In this document: positions 34,947-43,253 of the stretch, piece by piece
Layout of the letters: every line of letters begins with the position of its first letter
How positions within the stretch are numbered: position 1 is the stretch's first letter
DNA from: JBGSUZ01 sp963677505
GTDB lineage: Bacteria > Bacillota > Clostridia > Peptostreptococcales > Acidaminobacteraceae
Assembly: GCA_963677505.2 (NCBI GenBank)
Contig: CAXXWB010000047.1
Span: 1-64,000 of the forward strand
Reading direction: 5' to 3'
DNA length: 64,000 nt
Notes under the pieces: generated by a model
The model's input: only the letters and a program-made list of their open reading frames with translations
Told to the model about the DNA's origin: nothing
The model's database searches: none
Made by a program: the position numbers and the translations under genes

Positions 34947-36205
34947 TGAAATACGATATAGTAGTGATCGGCGGCGGACCCGCAGGGCTTGCGGCAGCCA
35001 TTGAAGCAAAGAAAAAAAGGCGTCTCCTCTATCTTGGTGATTGAAAGAGATAGAGAATTAGGCGGTATTCTTCAACAATGTATTCACAATGGTTTTGGAC
35101 TACATGTTTTTAAAGAAGAGTTAACGGGTCCTGAATATGCCGAACGGTTTATTGAAGAACTAAAGGCTCAGGGCATTGATTATATGTTGGATACGATGGT
35201 TTTAAGCGTTACAGAGACTAAAAATATTACCGCTATGAACAGCCAACAAGGACTCATGGAAATTCAGGCAAAAGCCATCGTCATGGCGATGGGGTGCAGA
35301 GAGAGAACGAGAGGAGCTATTGGTATTCCAGGAACCAGACCCGCAGGGGTATTCAGTGCTGGAACGGCTCAGCGCTACCTGAACATGGAAGGCTATATGG
35401 TTGGTAAGAGAGTGGTTATATTAGGCTCAGGAGATATTGGACTTATTATGGCGAGAAGAATGACCCTAGAGGGTGCAAAAGTGCTTGCAGTTGCAGAGGT
35501 TATGCCTTTTTCTGGGGGACTTATGAGAAACATCGTCCAGTGTTTGGACGACTTTGATATTCCTTTACTCTTAAGCCACACGGTGACAGAAATTAAGGAA
35601 GGGACCGAGTCGAAGGGGTTGTCATCTCTCAGGTAGATGAAAATCGAAAGCCAATACCGGGAACTGAAATTGCCTACGACTGTGATACCTTGCTCCTAAG
35701 CGTGGGACTGATTCCAGAAAATGAATTGTCTAAAGAAGCAGGCATTTTAATTGACCCTTCAACAAACGGACCTATTGTTAACGAAGCGATGGAAACCTCC
35801 GTTTCAGGTATATTCGCTTGTGGAAACGTGGTTCATGTTCATGATCTGGTTGACTTTGTTACCGCAGAGAGCAGAAGAGCAGGAAGCTATGCTGCTCAAT
35901 ATGTTCAGGGGACGCTGGCAGACACGAAAGAAAAACTGAATACTGTTGCGGGTTCAGGGATTACCTATATTGTGCCGCAAAAGATTCGACCTGAAAATTT
36001 AGATGAGAAAGTTTCTCTCTTTATGAGAGTGAATCAAACCTTCTCCAATGTAAGTCTTGTGGTAAAGGCAGGAGATCAAGTGGTTCGAGCATTTAAAAAG
36101 AAACACTTAGCTCCAGGGGAGATGGAAAGCATCGATTTAGACAAAGATATGTTAGAAGACATGGGTGTAGAAACCCTTACCATAGAAGTTCGAAGGGAGG
36201 CATAA
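34946..36205 (+). CDS. FAD-dependent pyridine-nucleotide-disulfide-type oxidoreductase, GlpB-like partner (frameshifted twice)
   Basis: Joined, about 420 residues. It begins KYDIVVIGGGPAGLAAAIEA, the FAD fingerprint; then QQCIHNGFGL, MAMGCRERTRGAIGIPGTRPAGVFSAG, the NAD-binding VVILGSGDIGLIMARR and, at the end, GIFACGNVVHVHDLVD. It lacks a redox-active disulfide. Frame breaks are at A7 near 35013-35019 (one extra A) and near 35608-35616. By family and position it passes electrons between the GlpA-like dehydrogenase and a carrier. Overlap with the upstream stop codon shows coupling. Confidence 0.88.
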
Positions 36206-36208
36206 ACG

Positions 36209-36602
36209 GTGAAAATTGGAGAAATGAAAGATATGGTTTGTATTGTATGCCCAGTCGGGTGCCGATTAACACTAGAATATATGAAAGAGACCCCAATAGC
36301 CTTAGATGCCTTTGAAGTGAAGGGAAACAAGTGTAAGCGGGGGAAGCGAATACGCCATTAAAGAAATGACAGCGCCGACCCGTATGTTACCGACTACGGT
36401 AAAAATACAAGAGGGAACGCTGAACCGCCTGCCTGTTAGAACGGCGAATCCAGTCCCGAAAGAATTGCTTTTCGATTGTATGGAAATTATCAATCATGTA
36501 GAAGTTCAAGCGCCGATTAAGGTTGGCGATGTGGTGATTGCCAATATTTTAGGAACAGGTGTGGATGTTATTGCAACAAGAAGCATGGGTAGATCAAAAT
36601 AA
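36209..36602 (+). CDS. DUF1667 zinc/cluster-binding protein of the Glp dehydrogenase set (frameshifted)
   Basis: Joined, about 130 residues. The N-terminus carries MVCIVCPVGCRL and later GNKCKRG, four Cys that should bind a metal or iron-sulfur cluster, the DUF1667 pattern; the C-terminus is PTRMLPTTVKI and VIATRSMGRSK. One extra G in the G-run near 36338-36342 breaks the frame; removing it gives CKRGSEYAIKEMTAP. GTG start with GGGAGG. It is the third member of the dehydrogenase trio, 3 bp after the second, and probably an electron-transfer subunit. Confidence 0.85.
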
Positions 36603-36620
36603 AATTCAGAGGTGGCTCAA

Positions 36621-38046
36621 ATGAATGTGATCCAAATGCCGTTGGTTGACAATAGAAGAGATCAAGAACTATCAATATTCCACTATGCCCGTATTTTAGA
36701 GGCTATGAAGGAAGCGGTTTGCCTCATAGATGTAAAAGGGGAAATTCAATATGTCAACGACGCCTACTGCCATTTATTCCAAGTTCAAAAATCAAAAACC
36801 GTTGGCAAATCCATTTACAAAACCATTGTAGATGATTTGACCATTCGATGTTTGAAATCTCACAAGCTCTGTGAAGGAGAGTTGGCCTATAAGGGTTTAG
36901 AAGGCACTCTTACGGTTTTGGCTGAACCTATCTTTTTCGGTGGTCAGTTGGAAGGTGTTCTCAGCCGATACAGTCATGTGGTGGAAAATGAAAACAGTTT
37001 TGGGAAAATCAACTGCCATTAAATTGAATGACTACGTTCGTCAGAACCCTTTTGCAGATTTCTATGTGACAGAAAATCAGAAGTTGATTGCGGAATTGAT
37101 TATGGCAAAAAAAGCGGCGGCAACGGATTCTACCATTTTAATACTGGGTGAAAGTGGCACGGGTAAAGAATTGATTTCTAAAGGCATTCATCATAACAGC
37201 CGTCGTCAGGACAAGCCCTTCATTGCAGTGAACTGTGGGGCAATTCCAGCGAACCTCATTGAGTCAGAATTATTTGGTCACGAACAAGGGGCTTTCACAG
37301 GTGCCCTGAAAACAAAAATTGGTAAATTTGAATTAGCAGATGGTGGCACTATTTTTCTTGACGAAATTGGCGACTTGCCTTTGGAGTTACAAGTAAAACT
37401 ACTCAGAGTCATTCAAGAAATGGAAATTGAACGGGTGGGTGGACAACAGCCTCAGAAAATAGATGTTCGAATCATTGCGGCAACCCATCAGAATTTAGAA
37501 GTGATGATCCATGAGGGCAAATTTAGAGAAGATCTTTACTACCGCCTCAACGTCATTCCTATTCACTTAATCCCTCTTAGAGAACGGTTAGGCGATATTC
37601 GGCCCTTGGTTAAGCGACTTAGTGCTAAAATCTGTGGGGGAATGGGCCTGGAAGAAATCTCATTTGAAGAAAAAGCCATAGAGATGCTAGAGTCTTGGCA
37701 GTGGCCGGGCAATGTTCGAGAATTAGAAAATATTGTAGAGCGGGCTGTGGTCTTGTGTGAAGGAGAATGTGTCAGTAGTCACGACCTTCCTAATGAAATG
37801 AGGCAAGTCTATGAAATCTATCAAGCTCATCAGGTTGAAATTTTAGAAGGTCTTGAAGAAAATAGTCAGGTTCTAGATTTGAATCCTAGAGGCAATGTCC
37901 AGAAATTCGAAGACTATGAGCGAATGATTATTCAAATGGCAATGGAGAAACACAAGAGTTATAATGCCGCAGGAAAGGCCCTTGGCCTTACCCATAAAAC
38001 GGTAGCAGCAAAAGTTAAAAAATATGGACTGGGTATCGAAGCTTAG
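36621..38046 (+). CDS. sigma-54-dependent transcriptional activator (PAS-AAA-HTH), glycerol operon regulator candidate (frameshifted)
   Basis: Joined, about 475 residues. An N-terminal PAS domain (ILEAMKEAVCLIDVKGEIQYVNDAYCHLF) is followed by a full AAA+ domain with Walker A GESGTGKE, GAFTGA, Walker B IFLDEIGD and ALPLE-like DLPLELQVKLLR, then a Fis-type helix-turn-helix (AAGKALGLTHKTVAAKVKKY). One extra base lies between about 36965 and 37025, probably in TTTT 36998-37001. ATG 36621 is chosen because GAGGTG lies 6 nt upstream. It follows the dehydrogenase genes by 18 bp, so the operon with the sigma-54 promoter at 30298 carries its own activator. The PAS ligand is unknown. Confidence 0.9.
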
Positions 38047-38113
38047 TCTACAAGCTACAACACCAAACAACAAACTGTAATTTCTAAATAAATACAATTT
38101 CTAAATCATAAAG

Positions 38114-38153
38114 GGTCGCTGAAAATATGGTAAAATATTTTCAGCGACCTTTT
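38114..38153 (+). terminator. terminator of the glycerol region
   Basis: GGTCGCTGAAAATAT (38114-38128) pairs perfectly with ATATTTTCAGCGACC (38135-38149), loop GGTAAA, then TTTT. Confidence 0.85.
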
Positions 38154-38196
38154 GAATATAAATCAATCTAAAGTACCGCTTAGGGAGGCAAAAACC

Positions 38197-38982
38197 ATGA
38201 AAAAGAATCCAATTGCTACAATCCAAATGGCGTCTGGCAATGCCATTAAAATAGAAATAATGCCTACAGAAGCGCCAAATACAGCGGCAAGCTTTATATG
38301 GCTGGCAGAACAAGGGGCTTTTGACAATAGACCGATTAAGCGGATCGTACCCGATTTTGTAATTCAACCGAGCTTCAATGCTTTTGAGAAAGACCAACGT
38401 TGCGATTTTATGATTCAAGGCGAGTTTAGAGCCAATGGTTTTAACAACCAACTTCCACTAACGAAGTACGCTGTAGCAATGGGTGGAGATGGTGAAACCT
38501 TAACGTCGGGCAGTTGCTTTTTTATAGTGGTTGGAGACGCTATGGAAAAACTGGACGGAAAGTACTCTGGCTTTGGAAAAGTCATTGAGGGTTTTGACGA
38601 AGTTGACCGCTTGGTAAGGGTTCCGCTAAAGTCTGTAGAAACCGATTTACCCGGTGTCGTGATCAATGAGCCTGAACAAATGGAAGTCATTGAAAGAATA
38701 ACAGTGGAGACTTTTGGTGAGATCTATAATGAACCTGTAAAAACTAAGGGTGTATGGGCTTATGAGAGAAAGGAATTGATTCAAGGGGCAGTCTTTGAGC
38801 ATTTTAAAGGCAACCAGTATAAGGTTCTTCACATGGGGAATCATTCTGAGACCGGTGAAGAAATGGTTATCTATCAAAAATTAAGTGATGCCTCTGAAAT
38901 TTGGGTGAGACCAGTAGAAATGTTTTTAGAAACCCTTTTAGTGGATGGCAAGGTCATCAGAAGGTTTAGGAAAATATCATGA
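38197..38982 (+). CDS. cyclophilin-type peptidyl-prolyl isomerase fused to DUF1653
   Basis: A 261-residue protein. Residues about 5-170 are a cyclophilin domain: PNTAASFIWLAEQGAFDNRPIKRIVPDFVIQ, the SGSCFFIVVGDA block and KYSGFGKVIEGFDEVDRL. Residues about 190-255 are a DUF1653 domain (GAVFEHFKGNQYKVLHMGNHSETGEEMVIYQ, PVEMFLETLL). DUF1653 usually stands alone, so the fusion is unusual. The active-site Arg of classical cyclophilins is not evident, and isomerase activity may be weak. ATG 38197 has GGGAGG upstream. The stop overlaps the sfsA start (ATGA). Confidence 0.88.
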   Translation: MKKNPIATIQMASGNAIKIEIMPTEAPNTAASFIWLAEQGAFDNRPIKRIVPDFVIQPSFNAFEKDQRCDFMIQGEFRANGFNNQLPLTKYAVAMGGDGETLTSGSCFFIVVGDAMEKLDGKYSGFGKVIEGFDEVDRLVRVPLKSVETDLPGVVINEPEQMEVIERITVETFGEIYNEPVKTKGVWAYERKELIQGAVFEHFKGNQYKVLHMGNHSETGEEMVIYQKLSDASEIWVRPVEMFLETLLVDGKVIRRFRKIS

Positions 38983-39665
38983 AATATGACAACATGATCA
39001 AAGCCATCTTTAAAGAGCGTTTAAACCGATTCATAGCCAAAATTGATGTTGAAGGGGAAGAAGTCCTCGCCCATGTTAAAAATACTGGCAGATGTAAAGA
39101 GTTGTTAGTACCGAATGCCAGTGTTTATGTATCTTTTTCAAATAAAGAGACCAGAAAGACCAAATATGACCTCATTGGTGTGGTTAAGGGAGATCGTCTC
39201 ATTAATATGGACAGTCAAGCACCGAATAAAGTGGTTCAAGAATGGCTTGAAGCAGGAAGCTATTTCCCTGATTTGAAGCTCGTTAAGCCAGAAAAGACAT
39301 ATGGAAAATCTCGGTTTGATTTTTATATTGAAACAAGCTCTGAAAGGGCATTCATAGAAGTTAAAGGCGCCACTTTAGAAGAAAATGGGGTTGTAAGGTT
39401 CCCGGATGCCCCTACAGAAAGAGGCGTAAAGCATATTTACGAACTGATTGACTGCCTTAAAAATGGGTATGAAGCTTATATCATCTTTGTAATTCAAATG
39501 AAAGGCGTCCTTTATTTTATGCCAAACGACGACACTCACAAAGCATTTGGAGACGCACTCAGAAAAGCTGAAGCCGAAGGGGTTCACATTTTGGCACTGG
39601 ATTGTCACGTGACACCCGACAGTCTTAAATTAGCTGATTTTGTAGAGGTAAGATTGACGGAATAA
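38979..39665 (+). CDS. sfsA: SfsA family protein (DNA/RNA nuclease SfsA)
   Basis: A 228-residue SfsA protein. It reads RLNRFIAKIDVEGEEVLAHVKNTGRCKELLVPNASVYV near the start (typically HxxNTGR), then a nuclease-like core YGKSRFDFYIE and FIEVKGATLEENGVVRFPDAPTERGVKHI with the D-E-K pattern. It was first named for sugar fermentation stimulation. It is translationally coupled to the cyclophilin-DUF1653 gene. Confidence 0.93.
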   Translation: MKYDNMIKAIFKERLNRFIAKIDVEGEEVLAHVKNTGRCKELLVPNASVYVSFSNKETRKTKYDLIGVVKGDRLINMDSQAPNKVVQEWLEAGSYFPDLKLVKPEKTYGKSRFDFYIETSSERAFIEVKGATLEENGVVRFPDAPTERGVKHIYELIDCLKNGYEAYIIFVIQMKGVLYFMPNDDTHKAFGDALRKAEAEGVHILALDCHVTPDSLKLADFVEVRLTE

Positions 39666-39833
39666 GGTGAACTTGAAAAAACAAAAGTGCTAAAGAAATA
39701 GAGGCTACAAGCACCAGAAATATATTTCGATTATAGATAGCAAAATTGTTTTTTTATAGTATTTAGTGGTATAATTATAATATCACTAGAAGTATGAATA
39801 TGACACTCTGAGTCCTACATAAGGAGGTGTTTT

Positions 39834-40583
39834 ATGAGAATAGAAAGTTCGGTACAACAGTCGTACACCAAATTATCGACTGGTTCAAAAATTAATAGTG
39901 CTGCTAATGACCCGTCGGGCCTTGCAATATCCAATAAAATGACCTCTCAAGTCAATGGTTATGACAAGGGTACTGAGAATGCATTAAGCAGCCAAGATCT
40001 TGTAAAAACCGCTGACAGTGCTTTATCTTCTATCAGCGATAGTTTAAAGCGTATCAAAGAATTGGCAGTACAGGCATCTAACGGAACTTACACAAGCGAG
40101 GACAAAAAGAATATTCAAAATGAAATTTCACAACTCAAAGATGGTATCAAAGAAACTGTAAGTGGTACAGAGTTCAATACCATGAAAGTATTAGACGGTT
40201 CCTACAGCAACAAGAATATTGCTTCCTCTCCATCTGGAACGGGGAAAACAATGACGATTCAAAATACCAGTTTGGAAACCTTAGGCATTCAGAACTTTGA
40301 TGTGACAGGGTCCTTTGACATGGAAAGTATTGATAAAGCGATTCAAACCGTATCCGACTCAAGGGCTAACTTAGGCGGCGTAAGCAACAGTATTGATTAC
40401 ATGACGAGTAATAATACCACCACTTCATTAAACCTAAGTGACGCAGAATCAAAAATAGCCGATACAGATATGGAAAAGACTATGTCAGATTTAAAATCTC
40501 TAAATTTAAGACAAAGTGTTCAACTGTACGCTCAAAAACAAAAAATGAACCAAAATGCTGGAGTGCTTAATATACTCGGGTAA
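39834..40583 (+). CDS. short flagellin
   Basis: A 249-residue flagellin. The N-terminal D0/D1 helix reads YTKLSTGSKINSAANDPSGLAISNKMTSQ and the C-terminal one DTDMEKTMSDLKSLNLRQSVQLYAQKQKMNQNAGVLNILG. The variable D2/D3 part is very short, as in minimal flagellins. The usual opening segment (MRINHNIxA.. about 20 residues) is shortened to MRIESSVQQS. RBS AAGGAGG, own terminator behind. No flagellar export or motor gene is in the window, so it may be one of several flagellins. Confidence 0.88.
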   Translation: MRIESSVQQSYTKLSTGSKINSAANDPSGLAISNKMTSQVNGYDKGTENALSSQDLVKTADSALSSISDSLKRIKELAVQASNGTYTSEDKKNIQNEISQLKDGIKETVSGTEFNTMKVLDGSYSNKNIASSPSGTGKTMTIQNTSLETLGIQNFDVTGSFDMESIDKAIQTVSDSRANLGGVSNSIDYMTSNNTTTSLNLSDAESKIADTDMEKTMSDLKSLNLRQSVQLYAQKQKMNQNAGVLNILG

Positions 40584-40603
40584 TCTATAATATTAATACA
40601 ATT

Positions 40604-40639
40604 AAGGCTCTTTCTCGATAAAATGTGAAAGGGCCTTTT
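40604..40639 (+). terminator. terminator of flagellin gene
   Basis: AAGGCTCTTTC (40604-40614) and GAAAGGGCCTT (40627-40637) pair with one mismatch, followed by TTC; a moderate intrinsic terminator 20 bp after the flagellin stop codon. Confidence 0.75.
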
Positions 40640-40690
40640 CTTGGATTTCTCAGAGGTACATAACAGGTTTTAACAATGAGGAGGATACAA

Positions 40691-41224
40691 ATGAAAAATA
40701 TGGTTTTATTGGTGGTAGATGTTCAAAATTTACTGATTGCAGAACATCCCCACAAAGCGGATGAACTGATTGGCAACATTCAAAAGTTACTTCATGAAGC
40801 TCGAACCAATAAGGTAGAAGTTATTTATGTAAGACATGACGATGGCCCAGATACAGCATTGACAAACGGAACAGAAGGCTGGGAGATTTATAAGGACATT
40901 GAACCAATTGAAGGTGAAAAAATTGTGGAGAAGATTTTCAATAGTGCTTTTCATAAGACAGATTTACACAGTTACTTGAAAGAGAAAAGCGTTGAAACCA
41001 TTATGTTAGTGGGCATGCAAACGGAGTTCTGCATCGATGCCACTCTACGAAGTGCTTTTGATTTGGGCTATAAAGTCATTGTTCCTAAAGATACGAATAC
41101 CACCTATGATAATGCCTATTTACCTGCCACTCAGCTGTTGAGTTATTATCATGACATGATTTGGAACAATCGATATGCTGAAGTCCTTACAATGGAACAG
41201 GCTGTGGCGTTGTTGCAAGCCTGA
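40691..41224 (+). CDS. isochorismatase-family cysteine hydrolase
   Basis: A 177-residue cytosolic hydrolase. It begins MVLLVVDVQNLLI with the catalytic Asp, has Lys in GEKIVEKIFNSAF near residue 80 and the nucleophile Cys in VGMQTEFCIDATLRSAFDLGY, giving the D-K-C triad of the isochorismatase/nicotinamidase superfamily. ATG 40691 follows GAGGAGG; an in-frame ATG at 40676 lacks a site. The amide substrate cannot be told from the sequence. Confidence 0.9.
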   Translation: MKNMVLLVVDVQNLLIAEHPHKADELIGNIQKLLHEARTNKVEVIYVRHDDGPDTALTNGTEGWEIYKDIEPIEGEKIVEKIFNSAFHKTDLHSYLKEKSVETIMLVGMQTEFCIDATLRSAFDLGYKVIVPKDTNTTYDNAYLPATQLLSYYHDMIWNNRYAEVLTMEQAVALLQA

Positions 41225-41344
41225 GAATAACAAAAAACCTTTGGTAAATAAAAGGTAATTAACATATAATAACATTAAGTACAAATAAAAATACAATTTC
41301 TATAAAAACGAAGAGAAATAACCCCATATTTTGGAGGATTACAG

Positions 41345-41815
41345 ATGGCAGAAAAGACGAATGCTGTAAGACTTTGCGACATTCAGCAGTTGTCTTACAA
41401 ATTATATGAATATGAAAGTAGCGACGGCGCTTTAGATGGCATGTCAGTGGCTACTAAAATTGGAAAATTGCCAGAAGAGGTTTTTAAAACCTTAGTTACA
41501 GTTGGACAAAGTAAAAATCACTATGTATTTGTAGTGCCAGTAGAATCTGAACTGGATTTGAAAAAGGCTGCAAAAGCAGTTGGGGAAAAGTTTATAGAAA
41601 TGATTCCAATGAAGGATCTTTTGAAAACCACAGGTTATGTGAAGGGCGGTTGTTCTCCTATTGGAATGAAAAAGACCTTTGAAACCGTATTTGATGAGAC
41701 TTTAATTTTACTTGATGAAGTTGTTTTTAGTGCAGGAAAAATAGGTCTCCAGATTTGTATCAAAACAGAAGACCTAAATAAAATTATACAATTTAAACTG
41801 GCGGATTTGGTTTGA
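41345..41815 (+). CDS. ybaK: Cys-tRNA(Pro)/Cys-tRNA(Cys) deacylase YbaK
   Basis: A 156-residue member of the YbaK/ProX editing family, which removes cysteine wrongly loaded on tRNA-Pro. Visible features are PEEVFKTLVTVG with the active Lys, FVVPVESELDLKKAAKAVGEKFIEMI, and KTTGYVKGGCSPIGMKK, the substrate loop. RBS TGGAGG. Its 3' end overlaps the B12-sensor gene by 23 bp on the other strand. Confidence 0.93.
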   Translation: MAEKTNAVRLCDIQQLSYKLYEYESSDGALDGMSVATKIGKLPEEVFKTLVTVGQSKNHYVFVVPVESELDLKKAAKAVGEKFIEMIPMKDLLKTTGYVKGGCSPIGMKKTFETVFDETLILLDEVVFSAGKIGLQICIKTEDLNKIIQFKLADLV

Positions 41816-42839
41816 TAAAGGACTCTCCCAACTTCACAGCTTCAAGGCCATTAGGACTGTAGCCGTCCGCACCAACTTTTTTGTATAAGTCAGGGTCCAA
41901 GTTAAAAGCCCGACCGCCTACAATAATTTTTAGTGTAGGGTGGTCAGTTTTGATGAGCTTTATAATTTCCTCACAAATAGGCACGTGGGTTGTAAGGGAT
42001 GCGGATAAGGCTAAAATATTTGGATGAATGCGTTCTATAGCATTTAGGATACTATCCGTTGGGGTATTAGCCCCAAGATAAAAGGTTTTCCAGTGATTAA
42101 GCTCATATAAGTCACAGACCATTCGAATGCCTATTTGATGCATTTCGTCACCGACACATAAGCCCATCATACGTTTTGAGTCTTCACTGGGTTGGTGTAT
42201 TTTATAAGAGAGCATTGACATGATATGCTCTGTTACAAGAGACACATAGTGTTCATGACCAACAGAGATTTTTCTTTTTTGCCATAGGACACCAATATCA
42301 TAGAGGGCATTTGTAAAGACGTCTAAGTAGAGATCGGCAATACTTATTTCTTGGCTATTTATAGCATTTATAATCAAATGAACAGCCGTATTTCTGTCTG
42401 AGTGGAGCAATGCTTCTAAATAGGCATCTTTTAAAGGCTGGTAAGGACTGTTAGCGCAGACAAAGTCCTTATAGGTGACTGTATCTGAAGAAATAGCTGA
42501 AATAGCTTCTTTAAGGTACGAAACTGATAGTCCCGTAGAACCGTGGTGATTCTCAATATAATTTTTGAGCAACTCTAAATGAGAGATGAGAATTCGTTTT
42601 GGAAGACCCACTTGAATGAGAAGGTCACTTAGCCATAAGACGTAATCTAAAAAACTTGGGAGGCTTTCCAATTCAACAGCTGCTGCTAGTTGCATAATGT
42701 TGGATACAGCATCTTTATATGACTGCTCAATTTGTTTATTATTATAGTTTAAATAGGCGATTTGATTCCCTACTGTTTCTATAATAATTTCATCAATGTT
42801 AGAGCGAAGCCACACTGCTTCTTCATAGGTATGATTCAT
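41793..42839 (-). CDS. B12-binding sensor with CarH-like light-sensor motif
   Basis: A 348-residue cytosolic protein. The N-terminal 150 residues are helical and not recognised. Then comes a four-helix cobalamin cap (about 155-215) with W186-x9-E196-H197, the signature of the LitR/CarH photosensory B12 domain, and a Rossmann B12-binding domain with E232-x-H234-x-x-G237 (His234 should ligand cobalt) plus LGANTPTDSI and IIVGGRAFN. The 37-residue distance from EH to the ligand His fits CarH. There is no MerR helix-turn-helix, so the output differs from CarH. A methyltransferase corrinoid protein is the alternative, but no methyltransferase gene is near. Confidence 0.85.
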   Translation of the reverse strand: MNHTYEEAVWLRSNIDEIIIETVGNQIAYLNYNNKQIEQSYKDAVSNIMQLAAAVELESLPSFLDYVLWLSDLLIQVGLPKRILISHLELLKNYIENHHGSTGLSVSYLKEAISAISSDTVTYKDFVCANSPYQPLKDAYLEALLHSDRNTAVHLIINAINSQEISIADLYLDVFTNALYDIGVLWQKRKISVGHEHYVSLVTEHIMSMLSYKIHQPSEDSKRMMGLCVGDEMHQIGIRMVCDLYELNHWKTFYLGANTPTDSILNAIERIHPNILALSASLTTHVPICEEIIKLIKTDHPTLKIIVGGRAFNLDPDLYKKVGADGYSPNGLEAVKLGESFIKPNPPV

Positions 42840-42975
42840 AAGGCACCTCGATTACTTGATAGTATTATTTATTTTACCCAAGGATAGAAAATGAAAACAG
42901 ATTCCAAAGCCATAGCTCAAGCATCATTTCAAGGAAGAAGCATGTATTACAAATATGGAAATTGAGGAGAGCGAA

Positions 42976-43248
42976 ATGACTTCTGAACTGAGTAAACTTC
43001 TTAACATTGGACCCAAAATAGCAAAAGAATTAGAGCAAGCAGGTATTAAAAGCCCAAAGGAACTTTGTGAAATGGGTAGCGTTGAGGCGCTGTTAAAAAT
43101 CAATGGCACTCAATTTGACGAGAGCTGTCTCAACAAACTATACGCATTAGAAGGGGCCATTAGGGGTATTCGGTGGCATGGCTTAGATATAGAAACCAAA
43201 AAAACTATTAAAAATGCCTATTATGTTAGAATCGGCAGAGCGGAGTGA
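42976..43248 (+). CDS. TfoX C-terminal domain (helix-hairpin-helix) protein
   Basis: A 90-residue protein with a TfoX_C pattern: LLNIGPKIAKELEQAGIKSPKELCEMGSVEALLKI, a helix-hairpin-helix motif, and a tail with LNKLYALEGAIRGIRWHGL, as in stand-alone TfoX_C proteins. ATG 42976 has GAGGAG 6 nt upstream. Its end overlaps a possible GTG start of the fapA-like gene. It probably binds nucleic acid; the role is unknown outside competence. Confidence 0.85.
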   Translation: MTSELSKLLNIGPKIAKELEQAGIKSPKELCEMGSVEALLKINGTQFDESCLNKLYALEGAIRGIRWHGLDIETKKTIKNAYYVRIGRAE

Positions 43249-43253
43249 ACGCC

